Shown here piece by piece: positions 28,997 through 36,033 of a stretch of 64,000 nucleotides of DNA (positions are counted from its first letter, which is position 1; every line of letters begins with the position of its first letter). Origin of the DNA: an uncultured Serinicoccus sp. (GTDB lineage Bacteria; Actinomycetota; Actinomycetes; Actinomycetales; Dermatophilaceae); the NCBI RefSeq assembly GCF_947487915.1, contig NZ_CANKYH010000006.1:186001-250000 (forward strand), read 5' to 3'. A program made the position numbers and the translations under genes. The notes beneath the pieces were generated by a model. The model was not told the origin of the DNA. It saw only the letters and a program-made list of their open reading frames with translations, and did no database searches.

Positions 28997-29134
28997 GCGG
29001 GCTCCTTCGGCGACGCGCGCCGGTCGGCAGCGCATCGGCGGCGATGGGCGGTCCGGGACCGGGCCACGCCACGGCGTGAGCCGGAACCGGCCCTCCGCCT
29101 GAGCCAGAGCTCCATGTGGTGGGCCTCCCGAGAG

Positions 29135-29154
29135 GCGGGGCGGGAGTGCCCCGC
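29135..29154 (-). terminator. hairpin after the Z-prenyl synthase gene
   Basis: GCGGGGC-GGGAGT-GCCCCGC lies 60 nt downstream of the uppS-like stop, within the 218-nt gap 28997-29214. The gap otherwise shows only the phoH ribosome site and GC-rich sequence. Confidence 0.5.
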
Positions 29155-29214
29155 GTCTGCTCCGACCGTATGCCGCGCTCCGCCCGGCGGGCGCACCTGC
29201 GCGCGGCGTGTCGC

Positions 29215-29979
29215 TCAGCTGCCGAAGCGTCGCTCGCGCTCGGCGTAGGCGCGCAGCGCCCGCAGGAAGTCCACCTTGCGGAAGTCGGGCCAGAAGGCCT
29301 CGCAGAAGTAGAACTCGCTGTGCGCGCTCTGCCACAGCAGGAAGCCGCCGAGCCGCTGCTCGCCGGACGTGCGGATCACCAGGTCGGGGTCCGGCAGACC
29401 ACGGGTGTAGAGGTGACCGGCGATGTCCTCGACGGTCACGGTGTCGGCGAGCTCCTCCAGGGTGGTGCCGGACTCCGCCGCGTCCCGCAGCAGCGAACGC
29501 ACGGCGTCCGCGATCTCGCGCCGGCCCCCGTAGCCGATCGCGACGTTGACGAGCATCCCGTCCACCGCCCCGGTGCTCCGGGCGGCGCCGGTCAGCCGGT
29601 CCGCGGTTTCGGCGGGCAGGAGGTCCAGGGCGCCGACGACCCGGACCGGCCACCGTCCGGTGAGGGCGAGCTGCTCCACGACACCCTCGATGATGGTGAG
29701 CAGCGGCCCCAGCTCCTGGGTCGGGCGGTTGAGGTTGTCCGTGGACAGCAGCCAGAGCGTCACCACCTCGACCCTGGCCTCCTCGCACCATCCGAGGAAG
29801 GGGGCGATGTTCTCGGCACCAGCGCGGTGGCCGTCGGCGGTCTCGGCGCCCCGAAGCCTCGCCCACCGCCGGTTGCCGTCCAGCATCACCCCGATGTGCC
29901 GCGGGAGCCGCTCGCTGGGCAGGTGCCGGCGCAGCGAGGAGTTGTAGGCCCGGTAGACCAGGTCCCTCGGCGTCGGCAT
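29215..29979 (-). CDS. uppS: cis-prenyl (Z-isoprenyl) diphosphate synthase
   Basis: A 254-residue UPP-synthase-family enzyme. The catalytic Asp is in [12 protein letters not shown] (near residue 30), [13 protein letters not shown] lies near 93, and [19 protein letters not shown] near 203 is followed by [12 protein letters not shown]. Actinobacteria often carry two paralogs, a short-chain (Z,E-farnesyl, Rv1086-like) and a long-chain (decaprenyl, Rv2361-like) enzyme. Its position beside trhA and away from recO/era suggests the short-chain type, but chain length cannot be fixed from sequence alone. The start codon is 6 nt after TAGGTT. Confidence 0.92.
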   Translation of the reverse strand: MPTPRDLVYRAYNSSLRRHLPSERLPRHIGVMLDGNRRWARLRGAETADGHRAGAENIAPFLGWCEEARVEVVTLWLLSTDNLNRPTQELGPLLTIIEGVVEQLALTGRWPVRVVGALDLLPAETADRLTGAARSTGAVDGMLVNVAIGYGGRREIADAVRSLLRDAAESGTTLEELADTVTVEDIAGHLYTRGLPDPDLVIRTSGEQRLGGFLLWQSAHSEFYFCEAFWPDFRKVDFLRALRAYAERERRFGS

Positions 29980-29985
29980 ACGCCC

Positions 29986-29991
29986 AACCTA
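29986..29991 (-). promoter_or_regulatory. -10 element for a leaderless uppS-like transcript
   Basis: On the minus strand TAGGTT, 6 nt (GGGCGT), then ATG. Confidence 0.5.
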
Positions 29992-30049
29992 CCCGCAGCC
30001 CCTGAGCACCGTCTGCACCCAGCGGAGGGGCGGGCGGGGCCCGGAGGGC

Positions 30050-30085
30050 AACCTACGACTTCGTAACCTACGGTTGCGTAGGTTA
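30050..30085 (+). promoter_or_regulatory. palindromic operator array overlapping the trhA promoter
   Basis: TAACCTACG-GTTG-CGTAGGTTA (30064-30085) is a perfect inverted repeat with 9-bp arms. A further AACCTACG direct repeat lies at 30050, 15 nt upstream, and TACGA-CT-TCGTA (30054-30065) is a second small palindrome. The array abuts and partly overlaps the TAGCCT -10 (30084-30089), which is 6 nt before the trhA ATG. A bound dimeric repressor, for example of the TetR family, would block the promoter; the regulator itself is not in the window. Confidence 0.65.
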
Positions 30086-30095
30086 GCCTGGCCGT

Positions 30096-30797
30096 ATGTC
30101 ATCGCGCCCGGCCCCGAGCCCCACCACAGGCCCGCGTGGCTCTCTCGCCGACCACGTCAAGCCGCACCTGCGCGGGTGGCTGCACCTGGGGATGGTGCCG
30201 GTGGCGCTGGCCGCCGGGGCAGTGCTCGTCGTCGTGGCGCCGACGCCCGCCGCCAGGGTGGCCGCGCTCGTGTTCGCGATCACCGGGGTCCTGCTGTTCG
30301 GGACCTCCGCGCTCTACCACCGCGGACGCTGGAGCCCCCGCACGGCGCAGATCCTCAAGCGCTGGGACCACGCCAACATCTTCCTCATCATCGCGGGCAC
30401 CTACACCCCCTTCGCGGTGGTGCTCCTCCCTCCCACGCAAGGGCAGATCCTGCTGTGGACGGTGTGGTCCGGCGCGATCGCGGGGGTGCTCTTCCGGGTG
30501 TTCTGGCTCGGCGCCCCGCGCTGGCTCTACACCGGCGTCTACATCGCGCTGGGGTGGGTGGCCGTCTTCTTCCTCGTCCCCATGTGGCGCAGCGGCGGCC
30601 CGCTCGTCGTCGCCCTCATCGCCCTCGGCGGTCTGTGCTACACCCTGGGCGCCGTCGTCTACGGACTGCGCCGGCCGGACCCCTCGCCGCGGTGGTTCGG
30701 CTTCCACGAGGTCTTCCACGCCTTCACCGTCGCGGCCTTCGCCGCGCACTGGGCGGCGACCTACCTCAGCCTCACCGCCGCCACCCCCGCGTCCTGA
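30096..30797 (+). CDS. trhA: hemolysin III / TrhA (PAQR-family) membrane protein
   Basis: A 233-residue protein with seven membrane helices. PAQR signatures are ALYHRGRW near residue 71 (S/AxxxH), KRWDHANIFLIIAGTYTPF near 88, and FHEVFHAFTVAAFAAHW near 208, which places the metal-binding His residues. Relatives are involved in membrane homeostasis, including the E. coli TrhA; the hemolysin name is historical. It is a single gene with its own operator-controlled, probably leaderless promoter. A weak 5-bp hairpin (30805-30821) follows the stop. Confidence 0.9.
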   Translation: MSSRPAPSPTTGPRGSLADHVKPHLRGWLHLGMVPVALAAGAVLVVVAPTPAARVAALVFAITGVLLFGTSALYHRGRWSPRTAQILKRWDHANIFLIIAGTYTPFAVVLLPPTQGQILLWTVWSGAIAGVLFRVFWLGAPRWLYTGVYIALGWVAVFFLVPMWRSGGPLVVALIALGGLCYTLGAVVYGLRRPDPSPRWFGFHEVFHAFTVAAFAAHWAATYLSLTAATPAS

Positions 30798-30851
30798 GCC
30801 GGAGCCCCGAACCGACCGGGGATGCGACCGGCGCTCCCAGGCGCGTCGAGC

Positions 30852-31106
30852 TCAGCCGATCGGGTCCTCGTCGGCGCGCGCCTCGTCGGGCTGCCCGCCC
30901 TCGCGGCGCTCGGTGGCCGCCCCGTCCTGCACCGGCGGGCGCCGGGCCCGACTCTCCTGCTCCTGCAGCCGGACGTCCTCCGCGCGACGCATCCGGCGCA
31001 GCCGGCGGGTGAGGTCGCGCCCCAGGAACCACAGGGCCAGGCACAGGCCGAAGAGGACGAGGAATCCTCCCAGCCCCGCGGTGATCTGGACGCCGGTCTC
31101 GTTCAC
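30852..31106 (-). CDS. small single-pass membrane protein, unknown
   Basis: An 84-residue protein with one membrane helix (about residues 6-28, [20 protein letters not shown]). A basic stretch ([12 protein letters not shown]) and a charged, probably disordered cytoplasmic tail follow. Its ATG overlaps the mca stop (ATGA), so it is co-translated with mca; this arrangement is common next to actinobacterial mca. No function is known to me. Confidence 0.75.
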   Translation of the reverse strand: MNETGVQITAGLGGFLVLFGLCLALWFLGRDLTRRLRRMRRAEDVRLQEQESRARRPPVQDGAATERREGGQPDEARADEDPIG

Positions 31107-32158
31107 TGCTCGTGCCCCTCCTCACGGCGCACGTCGTCCACCCCGTCGCCGTCCGCATCGCCGTCCCCGTCACCGGGCACCTCGCCCGACGGCGGCAGCG
31201 GCGGGTCGCCACGGTGCGCCAGCACCAGGGATCCGTCGGGGTCGCGCTCGTGCACCCGGCCGCACAGCTGGTCCAGCTCCCCGACCGGGTGCTCGCGCAG
31301 GCCGCCGAAGAGGTCGTCCTCGGGGAGCTCGACCGCGACGAGGGAGCGCGCGAGCTCGTAGTCCTCCGTGGGCCAGACGCGCTGCTGGATCTCCAGGGGC
31401 ACCCGGAACCACGGCCCGTCGGGGTCCACCTGCGTCGCGTGCGCGCGCAGCGCGTCGTCGCGGACCGAGAACTGCTCGCCGCACGGCACCCGCGTGGTGA
31501 GGACCCGCCGCGGCCGGCTCCCCAGGTGCTTGCGCCAGTCCGCGAAGGGGGGCTCGTGGCCGGCCTCGACCATCGCCTCGTCCAGGCGGATCATCCGCTG
31601 CGGGTCCCAGCCGCTGTAGTAGACCTTGAGCGGCTGCCAGGGCTGACCCGCGTGCGGGTATGCCTCGGGGTCGCCGGCCGCCTCGAAGGCCGCCATGGTC
31701 ACGGTGTGGGTCATGACGTGGTCGGGGTGGGGGTAGCCGCCGTTCTCGTCGTACGTCGTGAGGACGTGCGGGCGGAACTCCCGGATGACCCGGACCAGCG
31801 CCTCGGTCGTCACCTCGAGCGGCTCCAGGGCGAAACAGCCCTCCGGCAGCGGCGGCAGCGGGTCACCCTCGGGAAGACCGCTGTCGACGAAGCCGAGCCA
31901 GGTGTGGCTGACCCCGAGGATCTGTGCGGCGCGGGCCATCTCGTCCCGGCGCACCTGGGTGATGTCCCGCACGATGTGCACGTCGTCCTTGAGCTTCTCG
32001 TTCAGGACGTCCCCGCGCTCGCCGCCCGTGCAGGAGACCACGCGCACGTCGACCCCCTGCGAGACGTAGTGCGCCACCGTGGCGGCGCCCTTGCTCGACT
32101 CGTCGTCGGGGTGGGCGTGCACGGCCATGAGGCGCAGGCCCGATCCGCTCGTGGGCAT
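31103..32158 (-). CDS. mca: mycothiol S-conjugate amidase
   Basis: A 351-residue zinc amidase that cleaves mycothiol conjugates of toxins so the mercapturic acid can be exported. The zinc motif [10 protein letters not shown] lies near residue 15, [14 protein letters not shown] near 43, and the second zinc ligand in [10 protein letters not shown] near 144. The later segment [20 protein letters not shown] distinguishes Mca from the deacetylase MshB. The C-terminus carries an Asp/Gly-rich extension ([14 protein letters not shown]) not needed for the fold. The next gene on the same strand overlaps its stop. Confidence 0.94.
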   Translation of the reverse strand: MPTSGSGLRLMAVHAHPDDESSKGAATVAHYVSQGVDVRVVSCTGGERGDVLNEKLKDDVHIVRDITQVRRDEMARAAQILGVSHTWLGFVDSGLPEGDPLPPLPEGCFALEPLEVTTEALVRVIREFRPHVLTTYDENGGYPHPDHVMTHTVTMAAFEAAGDPEAYPHAGQPWQPLKVYYSGWDPQRMIRLDEAMVEAGHEPPFADWRKHLGSRPRRVLTTRVPCGEQFSVRDDALRAHATQVDPDGPWFRVPLEIQQRVWPTEDYELARSLVAVELPEDDLFGGLREHPVGELDQLCGRVHERDPDGSLVLAHRGDPPLPPSGEVPGDGDGDADGDGVDDVRREEGHEQ

Positions 32159-32178
32159 GGCGGTCCTTTCCGCGTCGG

Positions 32179-32218
32179 GTCACCCCGGGGCCGACGTCAC
32201 GGTCGACCCCGGGGTGAC
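32179..32218. promoter_or_regulatory. 12-bp inverted repeat in the mca-DUF4307 divergent region
   Basis: GTCACCCCGGGG and CCCCGGGGTGAC are separated by 16 nt and lie just before a GACAAT -10 (32220-32225) for the plus-strand gene. They begin 20 nt upstream of the mca start. A shared operator or a paired hairpin in a transcript are both possible. Confidence 0.45.
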
Positions 32219-32286
32219 GGACAATGGTGGTCGTGCCGCCGATCGGCACCGTGTCATCCTCTCACCATCCCGGAAGGCAGCCGCAC

Positions 32287-32757
32287 GTGACCGCCCGCAG
32301 TCCTGAACCTCCCGAGCCGCGGGCCGGTGGAGCCGACGACGTGGACTGGGACCTCGTGGAGGAGCAGGCCGAGGCTGCACAGCGGTCGGCGCCCCGCGAC
32401 CGCCGGTGGTGGGCGGTGGGGCTGGTCGCCGTGCTGGCCATGAGCCTCGTGGCGGTCGTCTGGGGGCTCGGGGCGACGCGCGGCCGGGTGCACTGGGTGA
32501 ACACCGGCTTCGACGTCGTCACCGACGGCCGGGTCGACGTGCGCTTCGACCTGCGGCGCGACCCCGCCCGCGAGGCCATCTGCACCCTGGAGGCCCAGTC
32601 GGCGGCGCACGTCGTCGTCGGACGCACCGAGGTGCGGGTCGCGGGGTCCGCGGAGTCGCCCAGCCGTCATGTCGAGAGCGTCGCGACCGCGTCCCCGGCG
32701 ATCACCGGCTACGTCGACCAGTGCTGGTACGCCGACGAGGCGCCGCGGGAGGGCTGA
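32287..32757 (+). CDS. DUF4307 membrane-anchored protein
   Basis: A 156-residue protein with a charged N-terminus, one membrane helix (about residues 42-64, WWAVGLVAVLAMSLVAVVW) and a beta-rich exported domain. That domain contains VDVRFDLRRDPAREAICTLEAQ and ends with a second Cys in YVDQCWYADE. The two cysteines may form a disulfide. This matches DUF4307, regularly found between mca and greA in actinobacteria. The GTG at 32287 is chosen because a GACAAT -10 ends at 32225, which would leave an ATG at 32224 untranscribed. Function unknown. Confidence 0.8.
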   Translation: MTARSPEPPEPRAGGADDVDWDLVEEQAEAAQRSAPRDRRWWAVGLVAVLAMSLVAVVWGLGATRGRVHWVNTGFDVVTDGRVDVRFDLRRDPAREAICTLEAQSAAHVVVGRTEVRVAGSAESPSRHVESVATASPAITGYVDQCWYADEAPREG

Positions 32758-32759
32758 GC

Positions 32760-32779
32760 ACCCCGTCGGCCGAGGGGGT
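32760..32779. terminator. short hairpin between convergent DUF4307 and greA
   Basis: ACCCC and GGGGT flank a 10-nt loop within the 27-nt gap between the two stop codons. The stem is only 5 bp. Confidence 0.35.
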
Positions 32780-32784
32780 GGGGA

Positions 32785-33276
32785 TCAGGCCTGGTAGGGC
32801 GAGGCCTTGGCGATGGTGACCTCGACGGTCTTGCCGTTGGGCGCCTCGTAGCTCACCGTGTCACCGGTCCGGGCCCCGAGCAGAGCCGCCCCCAGCGGCG
32901 ACTGCTCGCTGTAGACGTCGAGGTCGCTGCCCTCGGAGATGATCTCCCGGGACCCGAGGAGGAAGGTCTCCTCGTCCCCGAACATCTCCACGGTCACCAC
33001 CATGCCCGGCTCGACGACGCCGTCGTCCGGAGGGGCCGACCCGACGACCGCGGTCTGGAGGAGGTGCTCGAGCTGGCGGATCCGGGCCTCCATCTTGCCC
33101 TGCTCCTCCTTGGCGGCGTGGTAGCCGCCGTTCTCCTTGAGGTCGCCCTCCTCGCGCGCGGCCTCGATGCGCTTGCTGATCTCCGAGCGTCCCTGCTCCT
33201 TGAGCCTGGACAGCTCCGCGTGGAGGCGGTCGTACGCCTCCTGCGTCAGGTAGCTGGCTGCTGCGGTGTCGCTCAC
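32785..33276 (-). CDS. greA: transcription elongation factor GreA
   Basis: A 163-residue RNA-polymerase cleavage factor. The N-terminal coiled coil spans about residues 8-80 ([35 protein letters not shown]) and carries the acidic tip residues in DLKEN. The C-terminal FKBP-like domain contains [20 protein letters not shown] and ends [11 protein letters not shown]. The GTG at 33276 follows an AGGAG ribosome site. A leader of about 140 nt with a terminator-like hairpin precedes it. Confidence 0.96.
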   Translation of the reverse strand: MSDTAAASYLTQEAYDRLHAELSRLKEQGRSEISKRIEAAREEGDLKENGGYHAAKEEQGKMEARIRQLEHLLQTAVVGSAPPDDGVVEPGMVVTVEMFGDEETFLLGSREIISEGSDLDVYSEQSPLGAALLGARTGDTVSYEAPNGKTVEVTIAKASPYQA

Positions 33277-33380
33277 TGCTCTCTCCTCGTGTCGTCTCGC
33301 GTGGCCGGGCTCCGGGCCCGACCGCGCCCTGCGGTCGTGCGTCCGGACCGGTGCGGTCACGCACCGTCGCCCAAACACAA

Positions 33381-33407
33381 GGTCCGGGCCACCGAAGGGC
33401 CCGGACC
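33381..33407 (-). promoter_or_regulatory. terminator-like hairpin in the greA leader
   Basis: On the minus strand GGTCCGGGCC-CTTCGGT-GGCCCGGACC (10-bp stem) is followed by TTGTGTTT. It starts about 10 nt after the predicted greA transcription start and lies more than 100 nt before the GTG. No gene ends here on either strand, so it is not a 3' terminator. It looks like an attenuator that could release a short RNA. Confidence 0.6.
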
Positions 33408-33422
33408 GTGGATCAACGCACC

Positions 33423-33451
33423 AGTCTAGCCCGCAGCACCGGAGGAGTCGA
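33423..33451 (-). promoter_or_regulatory. promoter of greA
   Basis: On the minus strand TCGACT (-35), exactly 17 nt, and TAGACT (-10). The predicted start site is near 33416. Confidence 0.6.
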
Positions 33452-33490
33452 CCCACGCGGCCCGCGCTGGCACGGCCGCGAGGCGGGTGC

Positions 33491-33496
33491 GACACT
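33491..33496 (+). promoter_or_regulatory. -10 element for a leaderless msrA transcript
   Basis: GACACT, then CGAAGG, then the ATG at 33503. Confidence 0.4.
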
Positions 33497-33502
33497 CGAA
33501 GG

Positions 33503-34174
33503 ATGCATCGCGAGAGCAGCCTTCCCGGACGCCCCACCCCCCTGCCGGACATCCCGGAGCGCCATGTCGTGCTCGGGTCGTCGATGCACGGACCGTGGCC
33601 GGAGGGCACCGAGGTGATGACGGTGGCCATGGGGTGCTTCTGGGGTGCCGAGCGCATCTTCTGGCAGCTGCCCGGGGTCGTGACCACGGCAGCCGGCTAC
33701 CAGGGGGGCAGCACGCCGAACCCCACCTACCGTGAGGTGTGCACGGGGCGCACGGGCCACACCGAGTCAGTCCTCGTCGCCTACGACCGCGCCCGCACCG
33801 ACCCCGAGCAGCTGCTCAAGGCGTTCTGGGAGAACCACGACCCGACGACCGCCGACCGCCAGGGCAACGACATCGGGACCCAGTACCGCTCGGCGATCTA
33901 CTGGACCACCGCCGAGCAGGAGGAGGCGGCGCGGGCCACGGCCGCGGCCTTCGGCGAGGTCCTGGCGCGGGCCGGGCACGGGCCGATCGTCACCGAGCTG
34001 CTCCCCGCAGCGGAGGCCGGCCCGTTCTACTACGCCGAGGAGGCGCACCAGCAGTACCTCCACAAGAACCCCGGTGGGTACTGCAACCACGGGCCCAACG
34101 GCTACACCTGCCCGGTCGGCCTCGTGTCCCAGGACCAGCTCCCGGCGCAGACCTCGATCGCCCCGCCCGACTGA
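33503..34174 (+). CDS. msrA: peptide-methionine (S)-S-oxide reductase
   Basis: A 223-residue enzyme that repairs S-epimers of methionine sulfoxide. The catalytic Cys is in [14 protein letters not shown] near residue 48, [17 protein letters not shown] near 73, and [20 protein letters not shown] near 115. The C-terminus has a resolving-type cysteine pair ([16 protein letters not shown]). The family core matches the long actinobacterial/E. coli MsrA type, including a 40-residue N-terminal extension. There is no fused or adjacent msrB. It is divergent from greA. Confidence 0.95.
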   Translation: MHRESSLPGRPTPLPDIPERHVVLGSSMHGPWPEGTEVMTVAMGCFWGAERIFWQLPGVVTTAAGYQGGSTPNPTYREVCTGRTGHTESVLVAYDRARTDPEQLLKAFWENHDPTTADRQGNDIGTQYRSAIYWTTAEQEEAARATAAAFGEVLARAGHGPIVTELLPAAEAGPFYYAEEAHQQYLHKNPGGYCNHGPNGYTCPVGLVSQDQLPAQTSIAPPD

Positions 34175-34252
34175 GGCCGCGCCCTCGACCTCCCGCCCGT
34201 CCGACGGCGGGGTCGTGGACGGTGTCCCTCGGACATCCGGCGTTCACCGTCT

Positions 34253-34258
34253 AGACTC
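34253..34258 (+). promoter_or_regulatory. -10 element of the surface-polymer locus
   Basis: TAGACT sits about 40 nt before the ATG at 34298, with GAGGGAG as a ribosome site in the leader. It would drive the CDP-alcohol phosphotransferase and the overlapping GT2 gene. No clear -35. Confidence 0.4.
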
Positions 34259-34297
34259 CAGCGGGTCGGACTGCCGGTCGAGCGAGGGAGTTGGTCC

Positions 34298-35149
34298 ATG
34301 GCTGACCCGTCGGCCGGTGACGGCCCGCGGCCTCCCCGGCCCACCCTCGCCCAGGTGCGGGCCGTCGCGCAGCCGCCGGAGGTCCTGGCCCGCGGGAACG
34401 CCGAGCACTGGACGGGTGACCTGTACCTGCGGAGGCTCTCGCCGCACCTGACCCGCGCCCTCATCCCCACCCCGCTCTCGGCGAACGGCGTCACCGCCCT
34501 CATGATGGTCGCCGGCTGGGCCGCCGCCGGAGCGCTGCTCGTCCCCGGTCTGCTCGGCGCGGCGCTCGGCGCGCTGCTGGCGCAGCTGCAGATGCTGCTC
34601 GACTGCTCGGACGGGGAGGTCGCCCGGTGGAAAGGGCTGTCCGGCCCGGTCGGCATCTTCCTCGACAAGGTGGGCCACTACACGGTCGAGGCCGCCATCG
34701 CGCTCGCCCTGGGGTGGCGGGCCGCAGGCCTCGTCGGTGGCGCGGAGCAGGACCCGGCGCAGTGGTTCGGGTATGCCTTCGCCGGCGCCGTCCTCGCCAC
34801 CTTCCTGGTCCTCAACAAGGCGCTCAACGAGATGGTGCACGCCTCCCGGGCCGCCGTCGGCCTGGGGCCGCTCCCGGACACCGCGGCGGCCCGCGCCGTC
34901 CCGCCGCGCACGGCCCTCGGAACCCTGCGCCGGACGGCCCGCCTGCTGCCCGTGCACCGGATGTTCCACTCCGTCGAGATGACCCTCGTCACGCTCGCGG
35001 TCGCCCTCGTGGGCGCGCTCGTGGGCGAGGAGCTGGCCGCCGCCCGGGTCCAGGTCGTGGCCATGGCCGTCCTCGTCGTGCCGGTGACGGTCGGGCACGC
35101 GAGCGCCATCCTCGCCTCGGGGCGGCTGCGCCGGGAGGGCTCGTCGTGA
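34298..35149 (+). CDS. CDP-alcohol phosphotransferase-family membrane protein
   Basis: A 283-residue protein with about six membrane helices. The CAP motif begins at residue 102 as DCSDGEVARW and continues GPVGIFLDKVGHY. The family consensus D-x2-D-G-x2-A-R-x8-G-x3-D-x3-D is met at every position except the last, where His replaces the fourth Asp, the proposed catalytic base. The substrate could be a CDP-polyol, CDP-glycerol or CDP-diacylglycerol. Placement at the head of a glycopolymer cluster suggests a lipid-linked or polyol-phosphate product. Its stop overlaps the GT2 gene (GTGA). Confidence 0.82.
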   Translation: MADPSAGDGPRPPRPTLAQVRAVAQPPEVLARGNAEHWTGDLYLRRLSPHLTRALIPTPLSANGVTALMMVAGWAAAGALLVPGLLGAALGALLAQLQMLLDCSDGEVARWKGLSGPVGIFLDKVGHYTVEAAIALALGWRAAGLVGGAEQDPAQWFGYAFAGAVLATFLVLNKALNEMVHASRAAVGLGPLPDTAAARAVPPRTALGTLRRTARLLPVHRMFHSVEMTLVTLAVALVGALVGEELAAARVQVVAMAVLVVPVTVGHASAILASGRLRREGSS

Positions 35150-36033
35150 GCGCCCCCCGGTTCGCCGTCGTGGTCCTCACCCAGGGGCGTCGCCCGGAGG
35201 AGCTGCGGCGCGGCCTGGACTCGCTCCTGCGCCAGCGCGGGGTCGAGCTCGACGTGGTGGTGGTGGGCAACGCGTGGAACCCTTCCGGCCTGCCCGAGCA
35301 CGTGAAGACCCTGGCCCTGCCCACCAACGTCGGGATCCCGGCCGGGCGCAACGCCGGCGTCCCGCACGTCGAGGGCGACGTCCTCTTCTTCCTCGACGAC
35401 GACGCCTGGCTCATCGACGACGACGTGCTGCTGAGGACGGCCCGCTACCTCGAGGACCATCCCGAGGTCGGGCTCGTCCAGCCGCTCATCGAAGACCCGG
35501 ACGCCGGCGAGGCTCCCCTGCCGGGCCGGTGGATCCCCCGGCTCGGGGCGCGCCAGCGGCATACCGAGGCCGACGTCTTCAGCGTGGTCGAGATGACCGT
35601 CGCGATGCGCCGCCAGGCCTTCGAGGCGACCGGGGGCTGGCCGGGCATCTTCTTCTACGCCCACGAGGGCATCGAGCTGGCGTGGCGGGTGTGGGCGGCG
35701 GGCTACACGGTGCGCTACGTCCCTTCGCTGCGCACGGGCCACCCGGTCATCGACCCGCGCCGCCACTCCGACTACTTCTACAAGAACGCCCGCAACCGGG
35801 TCTGGCTGGCCCGCCGCAACCTCCCCGGCCCGCTGGCCCTCGCGTACGTCACCAGCTGGACGGGCATCCAGCTCGTGCGCTGGACGACCCAGCGGGACGG
35901 CCTGCAGTCCTGGTGGGCGGGGTGGTGGGACGGATGGCGCCAGGACCCGTTCGAGCCCGGCGAGGACCGGTCCCGGCTGCGCTGGCGGGACGTGGCGCGG
36001 ATGGCGCGCCACGGCCGCTTCCTCGTCATCTGA
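35146..36033 (+). CDS. GT2-family glycosyltransferase
   Basis: A 295-residue GT-A glycosyltransferase. It starts APRFAVVVLTQGRRPEELRR. NVGIPAGRNAGVPHVEGD lies near residue 63, and the nucleotide-sugar/metal site FFLDDDAWL near 82. A catalytic-base-type Glu is in FYAHEGIELAWRVWAAGY near 170. This resembles rhamnosyl- or galactofuranosyl-type transferases of surface polysaccharides. GTG is the start because it overlaps the preceding stop. It overlaps the convergent pyruvyltransferase-like gene by 8 nt. Confidence 0.88.
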   Translation: MSAPRFAVVVLTQGRRPEELRRGLDSLLRQRGVELDVVVVGNAWNPSGLPEHVKTLALPTNVGIPAGRNAGVPHVEGDVLFFLDDDAWLIDDDVLLRTARYLEDHPEVGLVQPLIEDPDAGEAPLPGRWIPRLGARQRHTEADVFSVVEMTVAMRRQAFEATGGWPGIFFYAHEGIELAWRVWAAGYTVRYVPSLRTGHPVIDPRRHSDYFYKNARNRVWLARRNLPGPLALAYVTSWTGIQLVRWTTQRDGLQSWWAGWWDGWRQDPFEPGEDRSRLRWRDVARMARHGRFLVI

